Of a stretch of DNA of 51,090 nucleotides, positions 25,174 through 33,516 are shown in pieces (the first letter of the stretch is position 1; the number at the start of each line of letters is the position of its first letter). The notes under the pieces were generated by a model, which had not been told where the DNA came from, did no database searches, and worked only from the letters and a program-made list of their open reading frames with translations. The position numbers and the translations under genes are program-made. This stretch comes from JBBDMW01 sp040878005 (GTDB lineage Bacteria; Chloroflexota; Dehalococcoidia; Lucifugimonadales; Lucifugimonadaceae). Location: the NCBI GenBank assembly GCA_040878005.1, contig JBBDMW010000066.1:1-51090 (forward strand), written 5' to 3'.

Positions 25174-26829
25174 CTAACCCACTTCCTGGAATTCAACCTC
25201 CGGGTTCTCCCTCTGGCAGTACTCCATCTCCCAGGTGGACGTGAACAGCAATATGGGCTGGTTCTTCAGGTCACGGCATACCAGCACGCTTCGACCGGGA
25301 ACTTTCATCTTGTCCAGCGTAGCCTGGCCGCCCTTGACCCACCTCGCGCACCTGTACGGGAGCCGCTGGATTCGCGCATCCACGTTATATTCGTCCCTCA
25401 TGCGCGCCAGCACCACGTCAAACTGTAGCTCGCCAACCACTGCAAGGATGGGCTCGCGCCTTGAGCCAGACGCTGCGTGCAGCACCTGCACGGCCCCCTC
25501 TTCCTCAAGCTGGCTCAGGCCCTTGTGGAACTGCTTATAGCGCCCGATGTCGTTGTTCTCAAGCACGCCGAAATGCTCCGGGGAGAACCTCGGGATGTCC
25601 GCGAACTGCACCGGGTCGCCCGTGCTGATCGTATCGCCGATGGCCAGCAGCCCGGGATTGATGACGCCTATGACATCGCCGGGAAAGGCCTCCTCTATAA
25701 GCTCCCGGTCCCGTGCGAACAGCCGGTAGGCCCGCGTCAGCCGGATGTTGCGGCCCAGGCGCGGGTTGTGAACGGTCATGTCCTTCTGGTAACGCCCCGA
25801 GCAAATGCGAAGGAACGCCATGCGGTCACGGTGGCGCATGTCCATGTTGGCCTGGATTTTGAATATGACGCCGGTAAACGTCTCATCGGTTGGCTCAATC
25901 ACCCTGGTCCCAGCCTTGCGCGGGCCGGGGGGCGGCGCGAGGTCGAGGAGCGCCTCCAGGAACGGCTCAACGCCAAAGTTGTTCAGCGCGCTGCCGAAGA
26001 ATACGGGCGTCACCTCTCCCGCCAGGAACCGGTCCCGGTCGAATGTGCTGCCTGCGCCAGCCAGCAGTTCTGCATGATCCCGCAGATTATCGTAGGCGTT
26101 CTCTCCAAGCAGGTCGCGCAGGCGTTCGTCCTCAAATCCCGACACCGAAACAGGGGCGCGTCGCTGGCCGTGTTCAGTCCTCTCGAACCGAAGGACCTGC
26201 TGGCGCTCCATGTCATACACACCCTGGAACGTCGGCCCGTCGCCTATGGGCCAGTTCATGGGTACAGGGCCAATGTCCAGGATCCGTTCTATCTCGTCCA
26301 GGAGGTCCAGAGGGTCACGGCCGGGGTAGTCCATCTTGTTGATGAACGTGAGAATCGGAATGCCCCGCATTCGGCACACATGGAACAGCTTTTCCGTCTG
26401 CGGCTCAATCCCCTTGCTGCTGTCCAGCACCATCACGGCGCTGTCCACGGCCATGAGGGTGCGGTACGTGTCTTCGCTGAAGTCCTGGTGGCCGGGCGTG
26501 TCCAGCAGGTTGATCCGGAACCCCTGGTACTCCATCTCCAGCGCTGTGGCCGTCACCGATATGCCGCGCTCCTGCTCCATGGCCATCCAGTCAGAAGTAG
26601 CATGGCGCTGGCTCTTACGCGCCCGCACCGCGCCGGCCATTTCCACCGCGCCTGCATAGAGAAGAAGCTTTTCGGTGAGCGTCGTCTTCCCTGCGTCAGG
26701 GTGCGAGATTATGGCGAAAGTGCGACGACGGGCAACCTCATGGTCAAGCTGGCCAGTAGTCGCGGGACTGGCCTGAGGTGTGGCAGAAGACAAAGGAACT
26801 CCGTTCCGTGGATATGGCCGGACAGTCAA
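25174..26829 (-). CDS. prfC: Peptide chain release factor 3
   Basis: 551 residues. GTPase that recycles RF1/RF2 from terminated ribosomes. The G-domain has HPDAGKTTLTEKLL (G1, residues 43-56), DTPGHQDFSEDTYR (G3) and FINKMDYPGRD (G4). ARKSQRHATSDWMAMEQERG and NNDIGRYKQFHKGL are RF3 rather than EF-G signatures, and GELQFDVVLARM lies in domain III. The start is a TTG at 26829; in-frame GTG codons shortly after are alternatives. It is a single-gene unit. Confidence 0.94.
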   Translation of the reverse strand: MTVRPYPRNGVPLSSATPQASPATTGQLDHEVARRRTFAIISHPDAGKTTLTEKLLLYAGAVEMAGAVRARKSQRHATSDWMAMEQERGISVTATALEMEYQGFRINLLDTPGHQDFSEDTYRTLMAVDSAVMVLDSSKGIEPQTEKLFHVCRMRGIPILTFINKMDYPGRDPLDLLDEIERILDIGPVPMNWPIGDGPTFQGVYDMERQQVLRFERTEHGQRRAPVSVSGFEDERLRDLLGENAYDNLRDHAELLAGAGSTFDRDRFLAGEVTPVFFGSALNNFGVEPFLEALLDLAPPPGPRKAGTRVIEPTDETFTGVIFKIQANMDMRHRDRMAFLRICSGRYQKDMTVHNPRLGRNIRLTRAYRLFARDRELIEEAFPGDVIGVINPGLLAIGDTISTGDPVQFADIPRFSPEHFGVLENNDIGRYKQFHKGLSQLEEEGAVQVLHAASGSRREPILAVVGELQFDVVLARMRDEYNVDARIQRLPYRCARWVKGGQATLDKMKVPGRSVLVCRDLKNQPILLFTSTWEMEYCQRENPEVEFQEVG

Positions 26830-26967
26830 CGAGGCCGGTGAGGTTTCCGGTGCGGCCGGCCTGCGGGCGGCGGCTCCATGCCGCGTATGAGTGCGCCGCC
26901 CGAATTTGCGGCCGCGGGTGGCAGCGTGTGGGTTGGCGCCTCATACAAGTTTACCTCCGCCAAGGCA

Positions 26968-27846
26968 CTACGGCGCTTCTGGGAAGCCCGGCATCGGCAA
27001 GTTGGACACGTATGGCCCCACCAGGTCTCCAAGCTCCCTGGCCGCAGTGCCGTCGCTGCCCTCCCAGAAGTCCTGGTCGCCCCGGACAAGCCGGCTGTTG
27101 CCGTCGCATATGTATCCAAACTCCTGCGCGGCTCCTCCCGGCGCCCGGTACGTCAGCTTGAACACTGGTGTGCAGTCGGCCTGTTCCGACAGTGCGATCT
27201 CGATGTCAAACACTTCCACGAATCGCCGGACTTCATCCTCGTCCTCGATAACTTCCACGGGCTCGTATTCGCCGGAAGTGCTGTTGCGCCGACTGATATC
27301 AACGCGAGTTGTGCCGTCCAGGTCTGCCTCCTCAAACGCGTTGACCGTCTGGCCCATGCTGGCCTGCCTGTCTGTGCAGTTGATGATCGTCTCTTCTGAT
27401 TCATCAGCATGGAACTCGTAGGTTTCGTCACCGTGGCCAATAAGGACCAGCCATCCCGGCACAATGACATCGTCGTAGAAAACACCCGGCTCCGGGCAGC
27501 CAAGCGCAGCGCTTGGCCAGTCCACCGGCTCGTATGACACCAGGCTCAGCTCGCCAGGTGAGATGCCCTTGCCGCTCACCAGTAACGCCATTGCCTTGCC
27601 TGACACGTCTGGTGCGGTGGGTGTCGGTGTGGGTGATGGCGCGGCAGTGGGGCCGGGCGTAGCGGTTGATGTGGGATCGACTGCGGTCGCGCTCGGGTCG
27701 GTCACCACCGTGGGTGTGGGCGTGGGGTCGCCCGTGGCCGGCGGATCGTTATCGCCTATGGCATTCACCAGGACTACCAGGGCGGCGGCGAGGGCTATGG
27801 CGGCCACCACCGCAATTTGCAGGGGTCTCGTCACATCAGGCTCCAA
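26968..27846 (-). CDS. Membrane-anchored exported protein with Thr/Pro linker
   Basis: 292 residues from a TTG at 27846. Residues about 9-30 form one hydrophobic helix without a lipobox, so the protein is probably anchored with its bulk outside. A linker of TPTPT repeats follows. The first folded part contains EPVDWPSAALGCPEPGVFYDDVIVPGWLVL and CTDRQ. This WP-x-x-x-LGCP-x-PG pattern is a small domain I recall from Chloroflexota and cyanobacterial exported proteins, with a likely disulfide. The second part, with EVRRFVEVFDIEIALSEQA and CTPVFKLTYRAPGG, is not recognised. No enzymatic motif is visible. Confidence 0.7.
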   Translation of the reverse strand: MEPDVTRPLQIAVVAAIALAAALVVLVNAIGDNDPPATGDPTPTPTVVTDPSATAVDPTSTATPGPTAAPSPTPTPTAPDVSGKAMALLVSGKGISPGELSLVSYEPVDWPSAALGCPEPGVFYDDVIVPGWLVLIGHGDETYEFHADESEETIINCTDRQASMGQTVNAFEEADLDGTTRVDISRRNSTSGEYEPVEVIEDEDEVRRFVEVFDIEIALSEQADCTPVFKLTYRAPGGAAQEFGYICDGNSRLVRGDQDFWEGSDGTAARELGDLVGPYVSNLPMPGFPEAP

Positions 27847-28463
27847 TGGGTGCGTTCAGAGCACGCCGATGTTCATTTGAAGAAGGGCCGGCGGTCCTGC
27901 CCGGCAGGTTTGTTCAGTCAGGGAATAAGGCGCGGCGCGTCAGGGCCTGCCCAAGCGGCAGCGCCTCCCACAGGGAAGACGCTCCGGAGGCTGCTTATGT
28001 TCCATCCGGCTGGCCACTTTGAGCCGAGACAGCAGATTGTAGTCGTCAAGAGCCAAAAGCCCCATCAGGAATTCATGACGAAGACAGGCATTTCGTGAGT
28101 TCTGCTGACGAAAAGCTTCTGCTTTGTTCCATGACACTGCGGTGAGTGCCGCCCCCGTCCGTCGTGTCTGGTTACCTGGGAGCAACCATCATCAAAATCG
28201 GCCAATAAGCAACCTGCGAAGACATATATCGCCTTGAGACAAACATAATATTTCGTATATACAAACACAATTCGGTACCCCTGCGTGCCGCCTTCCTAAA
28301 CTCATCTCAACGCTCATTTGCTTACGGCAAGTTGCTTGTTGCATTGGGGAATTATTTCTGTATCCTTGTGGTCAGGATTTCGGCCTGCGAACAATTTTCG
28401 GTGTCTGAGCATACCCTGGATCATGGTCAGGCAAAGGCATTTCTTAGAGGAGGCTAATCGATC
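27847..28463 (+). promoter_or_regulatory. Upstream region of the iron ABC transporter
   Basis: 617 bases without a gene. An AT-rich tract lies at about 28230-28275. A possible promoter is TTGCAT (28339-28344), 16 bases, TATCCT (28361-28366). AGAGGAGG at 28446-28453 is the ribosome site for the GTG at 28464. No recognisable Fur or IdeR box was found, so iron regulation is not demonstrated. Confidence 0.35.
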
Positions 28464-29486
28464 GTGAGAATGTTCACGGGCCGTTTTCGTATGGCTCGCC
28501 TGCTGATGTTGTCGGTTTTCGTCATGGCGCTGGCGGCCGCATGCACGGCGTCTGCAGACACGGAGTCACTGGTGGTCTACTCAGGCCGCGGTGAGTCACT
28601 GGTGCAGCCAGTAATTGATCAATTTGAAACCGCCACTGGCATAGAGGTGGAGGTTAAGTACGGCGGCACAGGCGAGATGGCAGCCACTCTTCTCGAAGAG
28701 GGCAGCAACACTCCCGCCGACGTCTTCTTCGCCCAGGACCCCGGAGGGCTCGGCGCAGTAGAGGACATGCTTGCACCGCTGCCCCAGGACATCCTTGCCA
28801 GCGTTCCGGAATGGGCACGTTCACCAGAAGGCAAGTGGGTAGGCACATCAGGCCGCGCACGTGTGGTTGTCTACAACACGGACAGCCTCACCGAAGAAGA
28901 CCTGCCGGACTCCATCTGGGACTTTGTGAACCCGGAGTGGAATGGCCGAATTGGCTGGGCGCCTTCCAACGGCTCCTTCCATGCCATGGTCACCGGGATG
29001 CGGGTCCTGTGGGGCGAGGAAAAGACCCGGGAGTGGCTCGAAGGCATAGTAGCCAACGAACCGGGCGTTTACCCGAACAACACTTCCGTGGTGCAGGCGG
29101 CAGCCGATGGCGAGGTTGAAGTGGGGTTTGTGAACCACTACTACCTCCACAGGTTCATCGCCGAAGAGGGGCCAGGATTCAAGGCCCGGAACTACTACCC
29201 GCGCGCCACTGACCCCGGGTCCGTTGTGCTTGTGGCAGGAGCCGGCGTCCTCGAGGAATCAGACAACAAGGAAACCGCTGAGCGGTTCCTGAAGTTCCTC
29301 CTGTCTGTGCCCGGCCAGCAGTACTTTGCCAGCCAGACGTTTGAATTCCCATTGAATGATGGCGCTGTGCCGAACGACCTGCTTCCTCCAATGGATTCGC
29401 TCAACAACCCGGAGGTGGACATCTCCGACCTGGGCGACCTTGAGCGCACGCAGGACCTGTTGAGGGAGGTCAATGCGCTGCCTTGA
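28464..29486 (+). CDS. fbpA: Ferric-iron-type ABC transporter substrate-binding lipoprotein
   Basis: 340 residues, GTG start. The signal peptide ends in LAAAC, a lipobox, so it is membrane-tethered. LVVYSGRGESLVQPVIDQFE, TGIEVEVKYGGTGEMAATLL and PADVFFAQDPGGLGAVE match the FbpA/FutA class of Fe(III) binders, and VNHYYLHRF supplies the twin tyrosines that usually ligate iron. A permease and an ATPase follow in the same orientation, making a complete importer. Thiamine or phosphonate ligands are alternatives in the wider superfamily, but the tyrosine pair favours iron. Confidence 0.9.
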   Translation: MRMFTGRFRMARLLMLSVFVMALAAACTASADTESLVVYSGRGESLVQPVIDQFETATGIEVEVKYGGTGEMAATLLEEGSNTPADVFFAQDPGGLGAVEDMLAPLPQDILASVPEWARSPEGKWVGTSGRARVVVYNTDSLTEEDLPDSIWDFVNPEWNGRIGWAPSNGSFHAMVTGMRVLWGEEKTREWLEGIVANEPGVYPNNTSVVQAAADGEVEVGFVNHYYLHRFIAEEGPGFKARNYYPRATDPGSVVLVAGAGVLEESDNKETAERFLKFLLSVPGQQYFASQTFEFPLNDGAVPNDLLPPMDSLNNPEVDISDLGDLERTQDLLREVNALP

Positions 29487-29636
29487 CCGCAAATGCCGCC
29501 TGGAGCGTCAGCGCGCGGAACATGCAGATTGATCGCAGGCCGAACCAACGAGCAATTACGACCCGGGGCGCGCATCCAGGCGCGTTCAGGGCTGAGCATG
29601 TTCGCACGTCGCTCGTACTGAGAAAGATGCTGCAAA

Positions 29637-31277
29637 GTGGCACTTGCTGAGACAGCGCAACTGAGACCAGTGCCAGAGGTGACCCGGCTAAGACGCCGGC
29701 CGCCAGTGGCGCTATGGACCGCCGCCGGGCTTGTGGGCCTGGCGGCGGTTTTGCCTGTCTTTTACCTGGCCGTCCGCGCACTGGACGGCGGGGCTGCGGG
29801 AGCGGCGGAACTGCTATTCCGCGCGCGGACGCTGGACATTCTCATCAGCACCGCGGCGTTGATACTTACGGTCACGTTCTTCTCAATGGCCATCGCTTTG
29901 CCAGTGGCGTGGCTGACCATGCGGACGGACATGCCTTTCCGGCGCGTGCTGTCGGTTGTGTCCGTGCTTCCTCTCGTGGTTCCGAGTTTCGTGCTCGCAA
30001 TGACTGCCATATCCGTCGCCGGTCCGCGGGGCATGCTGCAGCGTGCGCTCGAGAGTCCCTTCGGAATTGAGCGGCTGCCGTCCATATACGGGCTGCCGGG
30101 CGCTACGCTAGTCATAGTCATAGTCAGCTACCCGTACGTGCTCCTCACTGTCCGCAGCGCCTTGCGCCGCATGGACCCATCGCTTGAAGAAGCGTCCCGT
30201 ACCATGGGCTACGGCGCATTCAGGACGTTCCGATCCGTGACCCTCCCCCTGCTGCGGCCGGCCCTGGCCGCCGGCGCTCTGCTGGCCGCCCTCTACGCGC
30301 TCAGCGACTTCGGCGCGGTGGCCCTGATGCGCTACGAGACATTTACGTGGGCCATATTTGTCCAGTACGAGTCAGCGTTCGATAGGAGCATAGCGGCTAC
30401 TCTTTCGCTCGTGCTTGTTGCCCTGGCGGTGGTGATACTCCTGGCAGAAGGCTTTACCCGTGGCAGTGGCGCATATCACCGCATCTCCGCTGGCGCCGTC
30501 AGGCCCATGCGGCCGGTGGAGCTTGGCGCATGGAGATGGCCCGCATTCACGTTCACCATGATCCCGGTGATCGCCGGTCTGATCATACCGGTCGGCTTGC
30601 TCCTGTTCTGGCTGGTGCGCGGCGTCACGAACGGGGAGCAGATGTTGCCGCTCTGGGGACCAACGCGGAACTCTGTCTACGTATCGTTCCTGGCGGCAGT
30701 GGTCACGCTGGCAGCCGCGGTCCCGGTGGCGGTGCTGGCAGTTCGTTACCGCAGCATCATGAGCAGGCTGATAGAAAGGGCCACCTATATCGGGTTTGGT
30801 CTCCCCGGCATCGTCGTCGCGTTGTCACTCGTATTCTTTGGCGTGAACGTGGCCTTGCCTCTCTACCAGACCACGGCGCTGCTGGTGGTGGGCTACGCAA
30901 TGCTGTTCCTTCCGGCGGCCGTCGGCGCGCTCAGGGCATCGCTCCTGCAGGTCAGTCCAAGGGTGGAGGAGGCGGCCCAGTCGCTCGGCAGGCCGCAATG
31001 GCGCGTGATTTTAACTGTGACTCTCCCACTGGTCATGCCCGGCGCGCTGGCGGGAGCGGCAATCGTATTCTTAATGACCATGAAGGAGCTTCCCGCCACG
31101 CTCATCCTGAGCCCCATTGGCTTCAAGACACTGGCAACCTCCATATGGGGCTCAGCCACGGAGGCATTCTTCGCCCGCACCGCGGCGCCGGCGCTCCTGC
31201 TAATCCTCGCATCGGGGTTGCCAACGGCGTACCTGGTGCTTCGGGACCGCAACCGCAACAGTGTGGATGTATCCTGA
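29637..31277 (+). CDS. fbpB: Iron ABC transporter permease (tandem-domain)
   Basis: 546 residues with about twelve membrane segments arranged as two copies of the binding-protein-dependent permease domain, as in FbpB-type iron importers. The two EAA loops are visible: EEASRTMGYGAFRTFRSVTL in the first half and EEAAQSLGRPQWRVILTVTL in the second; these dock onto the ATPase. The start is GTG 29637. The 150 bases after fbpA hold no gene. Confidence 0.92.
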   Translation: MALAETAQLRPVPEVTRLRRRPPVALWTAAGLVGLAAVLPVFYLAVRALDGGAAGAAELLFRARTLDILISTAALILTVTFFSMAIALPVAWLTMRTDMPFRRVLSVVSVLPLVVPSFVLAMTAISVAGPRGMLQRALESPFGIERLPSIYGLPGATLVIVIVSYPYVLLTVRSALRRMDPSLEEASRTMGYGAFRTFRSVTLPLLRPALAAGALLAALYALSDFGAVALMRYETFTWAIFVQYESAFDRSIAATLSLVLVALAVVILLAEGFTRGSGAYHRISAGAVRPMRPVELGAWRWPAFTFTMIPVIAGLIIPVGLLLFWLVRGVTNGEQMLPLWGPTRNSVYVSFLAAVVTLAAAVPVAVLAVRYRSIMSRLIERATYIGFGLPGIVVALSLVFFGVNVALPLYQTTALLVVGYAMLFLPAAVGALRASLLQVSPRVEEAAQSLGRPQWRVILTVTLPLVMPGALAGAAIVFLMTMKELPATLILSPIGFKTLATSIWGSATEAFFARTAAPALLLILASGLPTAYLVLRDRNRNSVDVS

Positions 31278-31303
31278 GACGAAGCTGAAACGGCACTTTT
31301 TCT

Positions 31304-32470
31304 ATGCGACTTCCATGGCGAAACGCCACATACGCAGATCCGGCATCGGAGCGTTCCAGGAACTCTGAGACCGGTGTTATCCATCTCCAGGGTGTGCGGT
31401 GCGACTATGGCAACGGCGCAGCGCCTGCCCTGGATGACTTCTCCCTGCTCGTGAAGGCTGGCGAGTTTGTGAGTGTGCTCGGCCGCAGCGGCGCTGGCAA
31501 GACAACGGCCCTGCGCGTCATCGCCGGGTTTGAACGGGTGACCGCTGGGTACGTGCGTATCGGCGGGAGGCTTGCCGGCTCCTCCTTCGTGCACCTGCCG
31601 CCGGACCAGCGCCGGGTGGGCCTGGTGTTCCAGGACTACGCCCTGTTTCCACATCTCACGGTTGCAGAAAATGTGGCCTTCGGCTTGCAATCCGGCAACG
31701 GCACGTTACAGGGCCGTAACGAGCGCCGGGTAAATGGCGGGAGTGGCAAGGCCGACAGGAAATCGCGCATAGAGCCCATCCTGGAGATGACCGGCCTGAC
31801 AGGTTACGAACGCCGCTATGTGCATGAGCTGTCTGGCGGGCAGCAGCAGCGTGTGGCCCTTGCACGCGCCCTTGCCCCCGAGCCGGTGGCCCTGTTGCTT
31901 GATGAACCGTTCAGCAACCTTGACCGGGAACTGCGCTCGAGCCTCCGCAGGGAGGTTCGAGAGATAGTGAAGCGCGTCGGGGCCACGACCATCCTGGTGA
32001 CGCATGACCGTGAGGAGGCGCTGGCCATGGCGGACCGCGTCGCTGTCATGGGCCAGGGCAGAATAGAACAGATAGGCGCACCGGAAGATGTGTACCGCAG
32101 TCCTGTCTCCCCTGATGTGGCACGCCTGGTGGGGCCGTGCGAGTTGATACCGGGCATAGTTCGCGGCTCTAGGGTGGAGACGGAGGCGGGCAGGTTCCCG
32201 TTAAAATTCGAGGGTGGCGCTCTGGAAGATGGAGCGAAGGTGCAGGCGCTGATGCGGGCATCTGAGCTGGAGATTGCGCCGTCAGAAAACGGCGTGGATG
32301 CGCGCGTGGTCTTTCGGGAGTTCCGGGGCGAGTTCACTGAATACAGCGTTATGTTGCCTTCTGGCGTGGTCATCCGGGTCAGGAGGCGTTCGGCAGGAGC
32401 ACTTGAAGATGGCGAGCGGGTCGGCATTCAAGAGCGAGATGGCTCTGACATCATCGTGTTTCCTGTGTGA
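31304..32470 (+). CDS. fbpC: Iron ABC transporter ATP-binding protein
   Basis: 388 residues. Walker A is GRSGAGKT (residues 60-67), the Q-loop is VFQDYALFPHLTVAENVAFG, the signature is LSGGQQQRVALARAL, Walker B is LLLDEPFSNLD and the H-loop is VTHDREEA. A basic, Gly-rich insert (residues about 140-165) lies between Q-loop and signature and is longer than usual. The C-terminal TOBE-like domain (VQALMRASELEI through VVIRVRRR) is typical of iron, sulfate and sugar importers. It starts 26 bases after the permease stop, so the three genes form one operon. Confidence 0.93.
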   Translation: MRLPWRNATYADPASERSRNSETGVIHLQGVRCDYGNGAAPALDDFSLLVKAGEFVSVLGRSGAGKTTALRVIAGFERVTAGYVRIGGRLAGSSFVHLPPDQRRVGLVFQDYALFPHLTVAENVAFGLQSGNGTLQGRNERRVNGGSGKADRKSRIEPILEMTGLTGYERRYVHELSGGQQQRVALARALAPEPVALLLDEPFSNLDRELRSSLRREVREIVKRVGATTILVTHDREEALAMADRVAVMGQGRIEQIGAPEDVYRSPVSPDVARLVGPCELIPGIVRGSRVETEAGRFPLKFEGGALEDGAKVQALMRASELEIAPSENGVDARVVFREFRGEFTEYSVMLPSGVVIRVRRRSAGALEDGERVGIQERDGSDIIVFPV

Positions 32471-32515
32471 TGCGCACCTGGTGGCAACTTTCAACAACTT
32501 GAAGACTGCATCAGC

Positions 32516-33115
32516 TTGGACCTGAGCAACGTCCTGACCGCCTTCGGGTTGCTCCTTGTAACGGAGGCGGGCGACAAGACCCAGTTGGCCGTCATTGGCC
32601 TGTCTGCCAGGACACGCCGTGGCTGGGCAGTATTCGCCGGGGCCACCCTGGCGTTGATCATTTTGACGCTGGCCGCCGCTTTTATTGGTTCGCTCCTTGG
32701 CGGCACCGGCCTTGGCCCCTGGGTGGTGGTCATCTCCGGCGCCCTGTTCATCGGCATCGGCTTGTTTGCCCTGGTCTCTGCGCTCAGGCGGCCGGAGGAG
32801 TTGGAGGAAGGCGCTGAGAGCGTAGCGGAGACGATCCGCCAGTCATGGCTTCGCGTTGCCGCCACCACTTTCGGCGTCATCCTGCTGGCTGAGATGGGCG
32901 ACAAGAGCCAGCTTGCCGTCGCCGGGCTGGCGGCAGACTCCCAGGCCCCGGTTTCCACATTTATCGGCGCAGGCCTTGCCCTGGCGTTCCTGTCGCTCCT
33001 CGCAGTTCTCGCAGGAGCCACGCTCTCCAGGTTCCTGAAGCCCCGGCTCATAGGAATAATCTCCGGGGCAGCCTTCATAATCGTTGGCATCATCCTGCTC
33101 CTGAGCGCCCTGTGA
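32516..33115 (+). CDS. GDT1/UPF0016-family cation transporter
   Basis: 199 residues, TTG start. Two homologous three-helix halves each carry the signature E-x-G-D-K-[TS]-Q: TEAGDKTQLAV near residue 17 and AEMGDKSQLAV near 127. Family members move Mn2+ or Ca2+ (cyanobacterial Mnx, yeast Gdt1). A charged loop, RRPEELEEGAESVAET, lies between the halves. It follows the iron importer by 45 bases and may share the transcript, which would couple iron and manganese handling (inference). Confidence 0.9.
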   Translation: MDLSNVLTAFGLLLVTEAGDKTQLAVIGLSARTRRGWAVFAGATLALIILTLAAAFIGSLLGGTGLGPWVVVISGALFIGIGLFALVSALRRPEELEEGAESVAETIRQSWLRVAATTFGVILLAEMGDKSQLAVAGLAADSQAPVSTFIGAGLALAFLSLLAVLAGATLSRFLKPRLIGIISGAAFIIVGIILLLSAL

Positions 33116-33117
33116 CC

Positions 33118-33137
33118 TTCCGCCGTGTCAGGCGGAA
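33118..33137 (+). terminator. Short hairpin after the transporter operon
   Basis: TTCCGCC (33118-33124) and GGCGGAA (33131-33137) flank a 6-base loop directly after the last stop. There is no T-run, so the terminator is weak or factor-dependent. The following 290 bases contain no gene I recognise. Confidence 0.4.
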
Positions 33138-33432
33138 CTGACGCTGCAACTCAATACAGCGTCGCCTCTCAGCAGCCGCTCCTCGCTGGCGCACGGGAGT
33201 GGTCATACCCGGCCTTCAGGTACCCACATGCTGAACGTCGAGATGCGCAATCCAGTCAGGCTTCCACTTCTGCACCCATACGTCAGTAATCCCTTTGTGA
33301 ACTTTCTGATTACTCCCGCGTCGCCCCAAGTGATGGTTTCCGCTACCGGATGTGGCGTGAGCATGAAATGGGGCATATGCCCGGATCCGCCACCGGGCAT
33401 AAAGACGTCCTGCGGTTGCCCGATGTTTACGG

Positions 33433-33447
33433 CTGTTCACTGAACAG
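33433..33447. promoter_or_regulatory. 15-bp palindrome upstream of the PQQ/cupredoxin gene
   Basis: CTGTTCACTGAACAG is a perfect inverted repeat around one central base, 70 bases before the ATG at 33517. It has operator geometry but does not match the GAAC-N4-GTTC LexA box. The regulator is unknown. Confidence 0.4.
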
Positions 33448-33516
33448 TGGACTGGTCGACTCCCTGGGGTGATCGCTGGGCGCCAGCACAACCAAAGCAA
33501 ACGAAGGGAGTTGACT

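Noticed and set aside
25477..26841. 454-codon plus-strand frame
   Set aside because: Exact antisense shadow of prfC, which has intact GTPase motifs.
29578..29592. 15-base AGGCGCGTTCAGGGC shared with 40905-40919
   Set aside because: Two short identical stretches with different flanks and no structure; likely chance or a tiny repeat fragment.
33203..33400. Minus-strand 65-codon frame upstream of the PQQ/cupredoxin gene
   Set aside because: No start context or motif, and competing frames on both strands are equally open; not supportable as a gene.
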